Shown here: positions 54,692 through 63,936 of the stretch, in pieces
Position numbering within the stretch: the stretch's first letter is position 1
Layout of the letters: every line of letters starts with the position of its first letter
Assembly: GCA_035285595.1 (NCBI GenBank)
Contig: JAYKGV010000034.1
Span: forward strand, 42,710 to 106,709
Reading direction: 5' to 3'
Length of the DNA stretch: 64,000 nucleotides
DNA from: VGJW01 sp035285595
GTDB taxonomy: Bacteria > Cyanobacteriota > Sericytochromatia > S15B-MN24 > VGJW01
Made by a program: the position numbers and the translations under genes
The notes under the pieces: model-generated
The model's input: only the letters and a program-made list of their open reading frames with translations
The model's database searches: none
What the model was told of the DNA's origin: nothing

Positions 54692-56032
54692 TCAAATACG
54701 CTCGCCGAAGCCAAAGTGCTCGCAGTAGGCAAACCCTCCTGTCCTGCCTCCGTCCGGTGCTGTCCTTGTCACCTTCATAGAGCCCTCCCAGTATTCGGGC
54801 AGCGGGTCCAGCAGGAATGACGTGCGGCGCGCCAGTTCCTGACCCGGAAGGGTCGCCGCAAGCCTGAACGACTCCCGTCGTCCCGGAAGAGCGACCGACC
54901 ACGCCGTGGTGTACCAGCGACGGCTGACGGGGCTTTGCCACCATGCCTCTCTCACCAGACCAAACTCGCGATGCGTGGTCAGTCGTCCCTCGGCGTCGAG
55001 CACATTGGCGTGACGGGCCACCACCGTACCGTCTGCCTTACGGAAGCCGAAAAGATTGTAGTCCGTTCCGTCCTCGCACTGGATCGAGAACCAGTCCCAG
55101 CGCTCCTTGAAGCCCGAGACGTAGAACGGCCCCCATTGGTGATCAAACCACGACAGCCCTGTGACTGGGATGCGTCGACCATCCACCAACAGACTTCCGC
55201 GCGTCTGCAAACGCGTCCGGGAGTAGTACCACGAGAAGTCTCCCTCGGGCATATCGATCAACCCATTTCCGTTGATCATCATCGGCCCCTTGGTCGTGGT
55301 GAAATCCAGATCCAACTGCGCCCCGTCCGTCCTGCCGCTAAGCGACCATCGGTCCGATGCGACCGCCTGCAAGCGATGGGGCCCATAGGTCAGATCCAGA
55401 CGATCGGCCGCCTCGAGGGCCTGACGTCGGGCAATTCCTTGCCGTAGGTAGCGGAAACGCCCAGAGGTTTCATCCGTCAAAGCGATATGAGCCCACCGGA
55501 GCAATGGCCCCACCTTGAACAGCGTGTATTCATACCCATAGCGACGCCTGCCATCCGACAGATGACCGTTGAGATACCACCACTCGGTCAAGGCACGAGG
55601 ATGAACGGCCTCATCCACGGGCAAGCGGATCGGCTCACGGGCGGGAACGGTTCTGGCCCGAAGGGACACCCTGCCAGCGAGGTCGGCGAGCTCGCGGCGC
55701 ATCCTGGAACCTTCGGCCGAAAGCACGCTGACGCCTGCCGTTTGGTCGATGACCTGAGCCAAAATGGCACGTGAGGCTGCGGGGTCAGGGTCCGCACCCT
55801 CTACCCATTTCGTGAACATCCGGACCGTCGTCCTGTCGCCCCCGCGCACCGCCTGCTCGAGCGCTTCGGCAGTCAACCGCACATAGGCCTCGCGATCCCG
55901 AGCAGGACCTTCTGCAGACGCCGAAACACCAAGTGCGGTCTGCACGAGCGCTGGGGCGGGAAGACCACCTCCGCACGCGGCAAGCGTGAACGAAAGCCAC
56001 ACGAGACCAAGTCTAAGGATAAATCGGGACAT
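54692..56032 (-). CDS. CrtC/AttH-like lipoprotein
   Basis: 446 aa. Lipobox TLAAC (Cys20), a helical N-domain (about 40-120), then the lipocalin-like CrtC/AttH fold with EWWYLNGHL and SWFDHQWG. Relatives include carotenoid 1,2-hydratase and hydroxyneurosporene enzymes; others have unknown roles. The W-D-H-Q-W-G motif may hold the active residues. An AT-rich 42-base gap lies upstream. Confidence 0.82.
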   Translation of the reverse strand: MSRFILRLGLVWLSFTLAACGGGLPAPALVQTALGVSASAEGPARDREAYVRLTAEALEQAVRGGDRTTVRMFTKWVEGADPDPAASRAILAQVIDQTAGVSVLSAEGSRMRRELADLAGRVSLRARTVPAREPIRLPVDEAVHPRALTEWWYLNGHLSDGRRRYGYEYTLFKVGPLLRWAHIALTDETSGRFRYLRQGIARRQALEAADRLDLTYGPHRLQAVASDRWSLSGRTDGAQLDLDFTTTKGPMMINGNGLIDMPEGDFSWYYSRTRLQTRGSLLVDGRRIPVTGLSWFDHQWGPFYVSGFKERWDWFSIQCEDGTDYNLFGFRKADGTVVARHANVLDAEGRLTTHREFGLVREAWWQSPVSRRWYTTAWSVALPGRRESFRLAATLPGQELARRTSFLLDPLPEYWEGSMKVTRTAPDGGRTGGFAYCEHFGFGERI

Positions 56033-56074
56033 GCCCCAAGAATAAGACTTTATTTGCCATATGTAAATATTTCG

Positions 56075-56548
56075 TTAAGGAGCTGCCTTTCGTGGCCGCC
56101 CCCCCTTGCGCCCATTTCGTCTCGCGGCCTCGGCCTTGGCCGCAGTGCGGCGGGAACCAGCCAAGCGCGCCCATGCCTTGAGGACGGCCTCCTCCGTCCA
56201 CGGTTCAGGCGCTGGATCCCCCGGATGAGGACCGGCCCCCTCCGTTCCCAGCACACCTTCCGCCGACGGCAAATCGGAAGCCGCCGCCATGCCGAAGACC
56301 AGCGGCAACAACGTGGCAACAGGCAAGATCAACCCAAGGCCGGGCCAGACAATGGCTCGACCGTCCTCCGAAAGTTCAAGTTCGGCCAACTGCCCAGGCC
56401 GAAGGCGGCGCAGGGGTGGCAGGAGATTGGCGGGCAACGCGAGCCTGGGGCCATGACCGAAGGTCAGCAGCAAATCGCCACCGGCAGGACCAAAACGCAC
56501 GGCCGTCAGCACAGCGTGTTCGGGAAGCAGGCCCGTGGGTTCTGTCAC
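56075..56548 (-). CDS. DUF2442-like protein with basic AT-hook-like tail
   Basis: 157 aa. The N-terminal half (about 12-85) follows the DUF2442 pattern (VLTAVRFGPAGGDLLLTFGHG to ELSEDGRAIVWPGLGLILPV). The last 20 residues, RRNGRKGGRPRK, are basic and resemble an AT-hook tail. DUF2442 genes often pair with DUF4160 in toxin-antitoxin-like loci; no DUF4160 partner is next to it. GTG start. The stop codon touches an AT-rich spacer before the CrtC-like gene. Confidence 0.7.
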   Translation of the reverse strand: MTEPTGLLPEHAVLTAVRFGPAGGDLLLTFGHGPRLALPANLLPPLRRLRPGQLAELELSEDGRAIVWPGLGLILPVATLLPLVFGMAAASDLPSAEGVLGTEGAGPHPGDPAPEPWTEEAVLKAWARLAGSRRTAAKAEAARRNGRKGGRPRKAAP

Positions 56549-56583
56549 GATACAGCGGTATCCCTCTTGCCTTGCTGCAAACC

Positions 56584-58716
56584 TCAGCCGACGGCGACCT
56601 GGAAACCACCTTCCGGATGGGACTTCACGAATCGATACATCTCGTCGGGGGACACGAGTTTGACCCGATCGTCAGCAGGATCGTGAACCAGATATTGACC
56701 GTCCTGCAAACCATAGCAGAGGACATGGTGCGCTGCGGTACGGGTCGGGTCACGATGCGGATCGAGCTCGTGGAAATCACCGTTGAAGATGACCCACTTG
56801 CCCGCGGCAAGCTGCCCGTTGGCCCACACCAGATAAGAGCCGGGCTGGCTGGCGAAAGGAACCCCCATCGCCTGCGCCATCTTGTTCAAGCCCTCGATGC
56901 TGTTCGCAGCTGGTCCCGTTCCACCGGCTGCCGCGAGCGTATCAATGATCCGGGAGGCGGACATGCCTGAGTTCCAACCCGTGGCCCGGGCAATCATGGC
57001 CATCGAAGCAGGACCGCTGTTCGATGGTCCCCCAGGATGCTGCATCGCCGTGCCATCCGGACGATATTGGCTGATATACGGTGTCTGGGCCCGCGCCTTC
57101 AATCGCTCTTCCCCGACCGCCGGAACTGGACGCTGCACGACGGTGGGCGCGGAAGGCTGGGTCTTGCCTGGTATGACGAAGGTTTGGCCCGGGAAGATCA
57201 GGTTCGGATCCCGGATCTTGTCACGATTGGCTTCGAAGATTTCGCGCCAGCGACGACCATCCCCCAACTCACGGGTTGCAATGCCCCACAGGGTGTCGCC
57301 CTTTTGCACGGCCACGGAGCGCGCAGCCGTAGAGGGCGACGAGACTACAGGGACAGGGGCCTTGGGTCCCGATGGGGCAGGGGTGGACGGTGCCGCTGGC
57401 GGCGGTGCCACGACCACGGGCGCCGGCTGAACCGGCGCAGGGGACGGGGCGACAGGAGGAACAGTCGAGGCAGGAGGATTAGGAAACACAGGCGGGGTGG
57501 GGACGGGCGCCACCGGTGCCTGCCCGGGAGGAGTACCGATGGGCAACGGGGTCGCCCCCTGACGCGGGGGGACGGGTCCGGTCACGGGCGCACCCGGCGT
57601 TCCCGGCGGCGGCAGGTAAACGGGGGATCCCGGAGGCATGACGTAGGGCGGCTGGGTAGAAGGCGTTCCGGGCGGAACGGGGGCGGGCGTCGGGGGGGTA
57701 GGCTTGGGATCGCCCTGGACCGCCTTGCCAATAGCTCCGATGACTCCAATCACACCGGCCACGCCCCCGATGATCCCGGGCAACTGGGTGAGCCAGTCGG
57801 GATTTCCTGGCCGTGGTGACGGCGAGGGACCAGGGGTAGGTACGGGGCCCGGCGGCACAGGGGTTGGCACAGGACCCGGGCCAGGTCCGGGGGTCGGGGC
57901 AGGAGCAGGCGGTGTCGGCTGTCCCGGCTGGGGAGTGGGAGCAGGCGTAGGCGTAGGAACAGGCCCTGGCGAAGGCGAAGGAGCGAGGATGGGTGGGGTC
58001 GGAGTCGGGCCGGGTGTGGGAGTTGGAACGGGGGTAGGCGCCGGAACAGGCACGGGTGCGGGTGCCGGTTCAGGAGTCGGCGACGGCACAGGTCCTGGAG
58101 TCGGCGCAGGCGCCGGGGGCGTAGGGACTGGAGCCGGCTCGGGCGCGGGGGGCGGCTCAGGGGCCGGGGTCGGCACAGGTTCAGGCGTGGGGACCGGTTC
58201 AGGGCTCGGAGCAGGTACCGGCGGCGTAGGAACCGGCGCAGGCTCGGGCGCGGGGGCCGGGGTCGGGACAGGTTCAGGCGTGGGGGCCGGTTCAGGGCTC
58301 GGAGCAGGTACCGGCGGCGTGGGAACTGGCACAGGCTCGGGCGTGGGGGCCGGCTCAGGGGCCGGGGTCGGCACAGGTTCAGGAGTGGGGACCGGTTCAG
58401 GGCTCGGAGCAGGTACCGGCGGCGTAGGAACCGGCGCAGGCTCGGGCGTGGGGGCCGGTTCAGGAGCCGGGGTCGGCACAGGCTCAGTGGAGGGGACCGG
58501 CACCACATCTGCGGGCGGTACAGGAAGAACCACGGTCGGCAGACCGGGCTGCTCCTGACCAAAAAGACGAGACAGACCCGAAGAAATCCTGTCGCCAGCC
58601 ATCGTCCCCGGCAGCTCGACCTGGGTCTTGACCGAATCTCCTCCGGAGAAAGACGGAAGACCCACCATACCCTGTGCCGCAGCTGCAGGGTTATTGGGAT
58701 TCACAGGCGTGGTCAT
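56584..58716 (-). CDS. Proline-repeat LysM protein with C39-like peptidase domain, catalytic Cys replaced by Ser
   Basis: 710 aa. No signal peptide. Residues 70-300 are P-T/P-A/P-V repeats, with a hydrophobic segment (about 320-345, IIGGVAGVIGVIGAIG). A LysM domain (470-516, KGDTLWGIATREL to FVIP) binds peptidoglycan. The C39-like domain (about 545-710) has NSGPAS where C39 has a Cys; here it is Ser567. His664 and Asp679 match the other triad positions. It may bind peptidoglycan or peptides without cleaving by a thiol. Next to the DUF2442 gene. Confidence 0.85.
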   Translation of the reverse strand: MTTPVNPNNPAAAAQGMVGLPSFSGGDSVKTQVELPGTMAGDRISSGLSRLFGQEQPGLPTVVLPVPPADVVPVPSTEPVPTPAPEPAPTPEPAPVPTPPVPAPSPEPVPTPEPVPTPAPEPAPTPEPVPVPTPPVPAPSPEPAPTPEPVPTPAPAPEPAPVPTPPVPAPSPEPVPTPEPVPTPAPEPPPAPEPAPVPTPPAPAPTPGPVPSPTPEPAPAPVPVPAPTPVPTPTPGPTPTPPILAPSPSPGPVPTPTPAPTPQPGQPTPPAPAPTPGPGPGPVPTPVPPGPVPTPGPSPSPRPGNPDWLTQLPGIIGGVAGVIGVIGAIGKAVQGDPKPTPPTPAPVPPGTPSTQPPYVMPPGSPVYLPPPGTPGAPVTGPVPPRQGATPLPIGTPPGQAPVAPVPTPPVFPNPPASTVPPVAPSPAPVQPAPVVVAPPPAAPSTPAPSGPKAPVPVVSSPSTAARSVAVQKGDTLWGIATRELGDGRRWREIFEANRDKIRDPNLIFPGQTFVIPGKTQPSAPTVVQRPVPAVGEERLKARAQTPYISQYRPDGTAMQHPGGPSNSGPASMAMIARATGWNSGMSASRIIDTLAAAGGTGPAANSIEGLNKMAQAMGVPFASQPGSYLVWANGQLAAGKWVIFNGDFHELDPHRDPTRTAAHHVLCYGLQDGQYLVHDPADDRVKLVSPDEMYRFVKSHPEGGFQVAVG
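58090..58480 (-). repeat. Pro-rich tandem repeat region, 35/31/35-residue period
   Basis: Within the LysM gene, VPTPPVPAPSPEP recurs at residues 96, 131 and 162, and a variant at 197, so the DNA repeats at 105, 93 and 105 bases. On the plus strand it reads as a Gly-rich shadow frame. Confidence 0.8.
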
Positions 58717-58942
58717 AGTGGTCTATCGGAAGTAAGTCGCGAAGCCTTCTTATGCGCGGTCCAAATGTGGATTAACCTTGTTCCGGAGTGCGGACGATCT
58801 GGACAGCCGCCAAGGCGAGGCTCCCGTGTGCGGGGTGTTCAAGCGAACGGTGTGGACATTTGGGCTGTTCCCCGAGATCCTTACCCTGACCGATGCGGAG
58901 CTGAACTGAACCAAGCGGGCTGGCTCAACGAAGGGGAGCAGC

Positions 58943-60379
58943 ATGAGAAAACCAAACGACCCCGTCGACGACCTGAATGAGGCCTCCCTCGCCCTGGTCG
59001 AGAGACTGGAATCAGGCTTGGATCAACGCTCCCTGGCTGAGCTGGAGCGCACCTACGAAAAATTGGTCGGCCTCTTTCTGGCCGCCGTTCGCGAGTCAGC
59101 TGACGAAGACCAGCGTTCGCGCCTAAAGGACATCCACGACAGCCATGCCCAGCGCTGGCTGACGAGTTACAGGGAAGAAGCGCGTTCGACAGGTCTCTTC
59201 ATCCCTCGGCAGCTCCCTGCAAGCGAGGGAGCACCTGTCGTTTCCGTGATCATTCCCTGCTACGGCCACGGCAGATGGCTCAGAGATGCAGTCCAGAGCG
59301 TGGCATCTCAGGACTATCCCTCCTGGGAAGTCCTCGTGGTCATCGATGGCAGTCCGGACGACGCCGTGACCATCGCTCTGGAGTTGCAACGAGAACTCGG
59401 ACCTAGAGTCAGGGTGCTCGACAAGCGCAACGAAGGACTTTCTGCCGCCCGCAATTGGGGATTCCGGGCCGCTCGAGGCAAATATTTCCTGCCGCTGGAC
59501 GCCGACGACTGCCTCGCACCCGACTTCCTGAGCTCCTGTGTGGCGCTGTTCGAGGCTCGGTCCGACGTCGATATCGTCTACCCCCTCCTGCAGCACTTCG
59601 GCACCGAAGGCGGCATCTGGGTGACGGGGCCGGTGGCCCTGCCCCAGGCGCTCAAAATGAACGGGACGCCGAACTGTGCCATGTTCCGGCGCGAGGTTTT
59701 CGAGGAGGTGGGTGGATACTGGCATTTCCCAGACCTCTATGAAGACTGGGAGTTCTGGCTGGCAGCATTGGGAAAGGGACGACGGGCAGTCCGCTGTCCC
59801 CTTGCGCTGCTGCTCGTCAGACGACATGGCGAAAGCATGCAAAGCGAAAAAGCAGGTCGCCGAAGCCTGCTTATCGAGCGAATGAAGGTACTGCACCCCT
59901 CCCTGTACGGAAAGGACGCAGAGGCAGATGCTCGAGCATCCCTCGGGCTGCCTCCAGTCGCAGTTGATGACGTGCAGGCCTTTGGGCGCGGAACTTGCTC
60001 CGTGACGGTCATCGACCCGGACGACCGGGACGATCAACGCTTGCTCAAACGGATCGCGGCAGAGTTCACGGCCGGGTCCGGATTTTCCTTTCTGCTGGTG
60101 GTCCATAGCGAGCGTGCGGCCCATGCCGTAGCTGAGATCCTCCACGGTGGTGACCACAACGCGCTGGACCTGCCGGACATTCTCATCCTGACCATCGAGG
60201 AACCAGATCCGAACCTCGCCCGAGAACTTCTCCTTTCAGCGCCCGTCATCCTCGACACGGGTCGCCCCGACCTCGATTTTTTGAAGACGCAAGCGAGAGA
60301 CTGCATGATCCGGTCGATCTCGACGCTCGATGAACTGCGGACATTCGCTCCTCGCGAGCTGAGCTCAACCGATCGTTAA
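58943..60379 (+). CDS. GT2 glycosyltransferase with N-terminal coil and C-terminal extension
   Basis: 478 aa. A helical region (1-80) precedes the GT-A fold: VSVIIPCYGHGRWL, VVIDGSPDD, LSAARNWGFRAARGKYFLPLDADD (DxD metal site near 185-188), DWEFWLAAL. The last 120 residues are an added alpha/beta domain also seen in the two following genes. It probably polymerises or modifies a surface glycan. AAGGGGAGC before the ATG. Confidence 0.88.
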   Translation: MRKPNDPVDDLNEASLALVERLESGLDQRSLAELERTYEKLVGLFLAAVRESADEDQRSRLKDIHDSHAQRWLTSYREEARSTGLFIPRQLPASEGAPVVSVIIPCYGHGRWLRDAVQSVASQDYPSWEVLVVIDGSPDDAVTIALELQRELGPRVRVLDKRNEGLSAARNWGFRAARGKYFLPLDADDCLAPDFLSSCVALFEARSDVDIVYPLLQHFGTEGGIWVTGPVALPQALKMNGTPNCAMFRREVFEEVGGYWHFPDLYEDWEFWLAALGKGRRAVRCPLALLLVRRHGESMQSEKAGRRSLLIERMKVLHPSLYGKDAEADARASLGLPPVAVDDVQAFGRGTCSVTVIDPDDRDDQRLLKRIAAEFTAGSGFSFLLVVHSERAAHAVAEILHGGDHNALDLPDILILTIEEPDPNLARELLLSAPVILDTGRPDLDFLKTQARDCMIRSISTLDELRTFAPRELSSTDR

Positions 60380-60418
60380 TGCTTGAGATCCGGTCTGTAT
60401 CTGGCTCTGAGAGACAAG

Positions 60419-61939
60419 CTACACGAGCTGGCTGTCGGACCGACTCCACACGCGGACCTCGGGTCGTGACTTCAGCCCGAAAGCCCCGAGGTCCGGTAGC
60501 TTCGGAGAACCGCTGAGATCCAGGATGGATCGTGCGCCGAGAGCCTGGGCGGCGAAAATCGAGGGAAGGGCATCAGGGTGGACAACCTGAATCCCGACTT
60601 CAGGAGTTTGCTCAGGAGCCATACCCAATCGTTCACAGGCTGCGGCGAAAGACGTCGCAATCACGTCCTCCATGGCAGGTGTCTGCGTGATAAACACAAG
60701 CGCTTGATCCGATCCCGCAGGGACATCCCCCAGATAGGCCTCGAGCACGGAGTCCAACACCTGGGAATCGGTCGTTGGTTCGGCCAAAGCCAAAAAGGTG
60801 GCTTGCAATGGCGGATCGGAGGGCTCAGGCCACGCCTGCCCCCAGAGACCCGCCAAATCTCGCCCCATCTCGCCGGCATCCATCAAGATGAAAGGACGCT
60901 CGCGTTCGGCCTGGAGAGCCAACTCCAGATTTGTGTGAAGGGTTGGTGCCGAACTTATCTGGGCAAGTCGAGATAGCCGAGCCAGTCCTTCCGCGGTATC
61001 GCCCGAGAGGAATCGACATACCGCGGCATTACAGGCCGCAGCCAAGGAATCGGGGGCAAGCTCGAGGACAGTTTCGAACTCGGCAGCCGCCATGTCGTAC
61101 GCTGGCAGGCCGGAACGAGCAAAGATCGCACCCAAGTTAAAATGAGCGGCCAATCGTGCCGTATCAAAACTATGAGCTAAAGATACTTCAGGATATATAT
61201 CTTCAATTTCATATCGCCGCCGCATTTGCCGCCTTACCTGACGATCCTCCTCCTCGATACGCGCCTTTCGCTCCTGTGAAGTCGAGTGACTGCTCTCATG
61301 AAACCGATAACGTATCAATCGCTCCGGCAGGTGCAGGAAACGACAACGGGCACCCGCCACCTTGAGCCAGAACTGATAGTCGTGCATCCAACCGGTCTCT
61401 TGCAGACCGACCCGCCGCAAGATTTCGCGCCGGAACATGGTCGCCGGGTTCGGAATGAGATTGCCCGCCAGCATATGTCGCAGCACCAGTCGCTGCTCGA
61501 AATGCCTCGGTGTCAACTGCGACCAGTCCGGGACATCAGGCATCTCGAAACCCGCGGAATCGATGAACGTCGCGGAATGATAGACCACATCCACCGTCGG
61601 GTCGGCATCTAGGGCAGCAACTTGACGCGCCAGCTTACGCGGTTCAAGGATGTCATCGCCATTGGCCACCGCCACATATGGACCCGTCGTGGCCTCCAAA
61701 CAGCGATTGAATGTCTCATGCAGGCGCTCTCGACCCTTTCGTTCCTGCCGCTCATAGCGAATGCGAGGATCACGAAGGTAATTCGCCACAATCGCTTCAG
61801 TTTCATCCGTGCTGCCATCATCAAGAATGAAGAGCTCGAAGTCCGTATACGTTTGGCCGAGAATGGACTGGATCGTCTCGTCCAGATATCCGGCATTGTT
61901 GTAGATGTAAGCGCAGATGCTGACACGAGGAGACTTCAC
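60419..61939 (-). CDS. GT2 glycosyltransferase with TPR-like and C-terminal domain
   Basis: 506 aa. GT-A fold: VSICAYIYNNAGYLDETIQSIL, LDDGSTDET, VAVANGDDIL (DxD), WMHDYQFWLKV. A helical TPR-like stretch follows (about 270-340) and then a C-terminal alpha/beta domain (390-505). ATGA overlap with the preceding GT4 gene, so both are made together. Confidence 0.88.
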   Translation of the reverse strand: MKSPRVSICAYIYNNAGYLDETIQSILGQTYTDFELFILDDGSTDETEAIVANYLRDPRIRYERQERKGRERLHETFNRCLEATTGPYVAVANGDDILEPRKLARQVAALDADPTVDVVYHSATFIDSAGFEMPDVPDWSQLTPRHFEQRLVLRHMLAGNLIPNPATMFRREILRRVGLQETGWMHDYQFWLKVAGARCRFLHLPERLIRYRFHESSHSTSQERKARIEEEDRQVRRQMRRRYEIEDIYPEVSLAHSFDTARLAAHFNLGAIFARSGLPAYDMAAAEFETVLELAPDSLAAACNAAVCRFLSGDTAEGLARLSRLAQISSAPTLHTNLELALQAERERPFILMDAGEMGRDLAGLWGQAWPEPSDPPLQATFLALAEPTTDSQVLDSVLEAYLGDVPAGSDQALVFITQTPAMEDVIATSFAAACERLGMAPEQTPEVGIQVVHPDALPSIFAAQALGARSILDLSGSPKLPDLGAFGLKSRPEVRVWSRSDSQLV

Positions 61940-63936
61940 GAGCGCACATCCCGACGACGGCGAATCCGGTCAAATTCAGCACACTCGAGGGCATGGATGA
62001 CCTCGAGACCGAGTTCCCGAGCGGCATGCGCGAGATGAGGCTGATCCAGCGACAGGAGGGCATCGCAAGCTCGGATGAGAGAGACCCACGGCGCTCCTCC
62101 AGAAGCAATCGGGACCAGAATGACCTCAGGTGTCTGTTCGCGCCCCGCAACCAAAGATTCGATGGTCTCGACGGCTTGGCGAAACAGCTCCGGTCGATTC
62201 TCGTGCACCGCCAAGACAAGTGACAGATCCGAATCCCACCGCACCTGTTCCAGAAATCGAGCCACCGCCTCAGCCCAGGGCTCACCTGCCCATTCGGGCA
62301 TCAGCAATAATCGGCGACCCGAGTCTCCGTCCAGCGGCATGACCGGCCCCGATAACGACTCCAGCAGCCGTGGATGCCAGAGCCTCGGCGTCCGCCCCTT
62401 CCATCTCATCGCGACCCCGGAGATTAGGAACTCAGGCGGACGCGGTACGACCCCATCGGCTTGGTCGACCGCAGACTCTCGCCAAGCCAGCCAGATCCCC
62501 TGACGCGGAGGTGCATCCTGGATGGAAATATCCGGGGGCTTGGACAGCACGTGACCCGCGATTCGTCGACCCCGCTCGTCCAGAACCTCCACCTCGGCAT
62601 CGCCGGGCTCTAGCGACAGCGCGTGCGCCCATTCCGGAACCCCAGTTTCCCCAGGCCATCGAACCCGGACGGCAGGGCGCCGGGACAAGGACTCCTCGAC
62701 AATCTCCTGTCCTTGATAGAGAGCCAACAAACGATCGACATAGTCCCCGAAGGTCCGAGGAGGGCGGACCCCGGCCTGCCAACGCTCGATGTATGAAGGA
62801 TCGTCGACCAGAGCCTGTAACCACTTGGCCAGATCTTCAGGATCCCCCGGCAGGAAGGTGGCACCATCCACATCCTCCTGGATAAAGTCCGGAATGCCAC
62901 CTACACGAGCACCAAGCACCGGCAATCCCGCAGCGTGACATTCGGCCACCGAGAGCGGCGCGCAATCATCCCAGATACTGGCCAGTACGACCACGTCAAG
63001 GTGGCTCAGGATATCGGGCAACTGTTCATAGGAGTAGGTTCCGTGCAACCTCATGCGACCACGGGCATCAAGACGCTCCAGCAGCCTTCGGTAATCCGGG
63101 GCCACGTCACCGTGGATGTCCACGGTGAAATTCCCTTCCACGCGCTGGGCTGCCTCGACGAGGAGATGGGTTCCCTTGAGCCCCATCGCCGAACCGATAC
63201 TGCCGAATCGAACAGGCCCTGACGGCCTTGCGGGCAATCGATGACGACCCACTTCATCCCATAGGCGATCGAAAGGAGCATGCCCCTGCAGCAAAAGGCG
63301 AAGCATACCCGCCGGATAACCGTTTTGGATCAGGATGTCACGCACCGCACACGATGGCGCCAGTATCGTGGGCCGTGCTTGAACGACCCGATCGCGGACG
63401 TCTGTCCTGCGCCGGGCGAAGTCTCTGGCCAAGGCCGGCCGACTGTTGCACGACGCACAGGCGATGCCGTCCCCTGGACCGTCACAGCGCTTCTGGGCAT
63501 CCGTCAACAAGTAGAGACTCGGACAGACCAGCCAGTAGTTATGAGGCGTGAAAAAGGTCGGCACATCCCGATCCGCCAGCAATTGCAGCAACGACACGCC
63601 AAGGCCGTGCAGATTGTGCACGTGTGCAACCTCAGGCCTGAAACTGTCAACCACCTCCTCGAACAACTCCTCGATTCGCGGGTCCTCGAGATCCAGCAGA
63701 GGCTGATGCGTCGCATGAAACGGGGCGGCACGATGATAAACACCAGCCAAGGCTACCCCGTCTTCCACCCGCCGGATGCAACGATAGGCCTCCGCAGAGC
63801 CGTCGGCCGGACCCACACCGGCGTGGAAGACCTGTACGTCATGCCCCCGGCGAGCGAGTTCCTTGGCGATGGCTCGTGGAAGAAGCGTGCCCCCGCCCGG
63901 GTCGCTCCAGCCATACATGACCATCAGGATGCGCAT
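61936..63936 (-). CDS. GT4 glycosyltransferase with long C-terminal extension
   Basis: 666 aa. GT-B fold: DPGGGTLLPRAIA, FTPHNYWLVCPS, FGSIGSAMGLKG, VVLASIWDDCAPLSVAECHA. The C-terminal part (about 420-666) is not GT4; its last 100 residues share a pattern with the C-termini of the two GT2 genes. ATG at 63936 preferred over a TTG at 63975. It is the first gene of a leftward pair. Confidence 0.87.
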   Translation of the reverse strand: MRILMVMYGWSDPGGGTLLPRAIAKELARRGHDVQVFHAGVGPADGSAEAYRCIRRVEDGVALAGVYHRAAPFHATHQPLLDLEDPRIEELFEEVVDSFRPEVAHVHNLHGLGVSLLQLLADRDVPTFFTPHNYWLVCPSLYLLTDAQKRCDGPGDGIACASCNSRPALARDFARRRTDVRDRVVQARPTILAPSCAVRDILIQNGYPAGMLRLLLQGHAPFDRLWDEVGRHRLPARPSGPVRFGSIGSAMGLKGTHLLVEAAQRVEGNFTVDIHGDVAPDYRRLLERLDARGRMRLHGTYSYEQLPDILSHLDVVVLASIWDDCAPLSVAECHAAGLPVLGARVGGIPDFIQEDVDGATFLPGDPEDLAKWLQALVDDPSYIERWQAGVRPPRTFGDYVDRLLALYQGQEIVEESLSRRPAVRVRWPGETGVPEWAHALSLEPGDAEVEVLDERGRRIAGHVLSKPPDISIQDAPPRQGIWLAWRESAVDQADGVVPRPPEFLISGVAMRWKGRTPRLWHPRLLESLSGPVMPLDGDSGRRLLLMPEWAGEPWAEAVARFLEQVRWDSDLSLVLAVHENRPELFRQAVETIESLVAGREQTPEVILVPIASGGAPWVSLIRACDALLSLDQPHLAHAARELGLEVIHALECAEFDRIRRRRDVRS

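Noticed and set aside
56013..56201. Minus-strand ORF across the start of the CrtC-like gene
   Set aside because: Short frame overlapping the end of the DUF2442 gene and the lipoprotein start; the lipobox signal in the other frame is convincing.
58090..58480. CRISPR-like periodic DNA
   Set aside because: The period is coding (35/31/35 codons of a Pro-rich protein) and there are no unique spacers between identical repeats.
57704..58558. Plus-strand Gly/Val/Thr-repeat ORF (284 codons)
   Set aside because: It is the antisense reading of the proline-rich repeat of the LysM gene; GxGxG repeats follow from the reverse complement of Pro codons.
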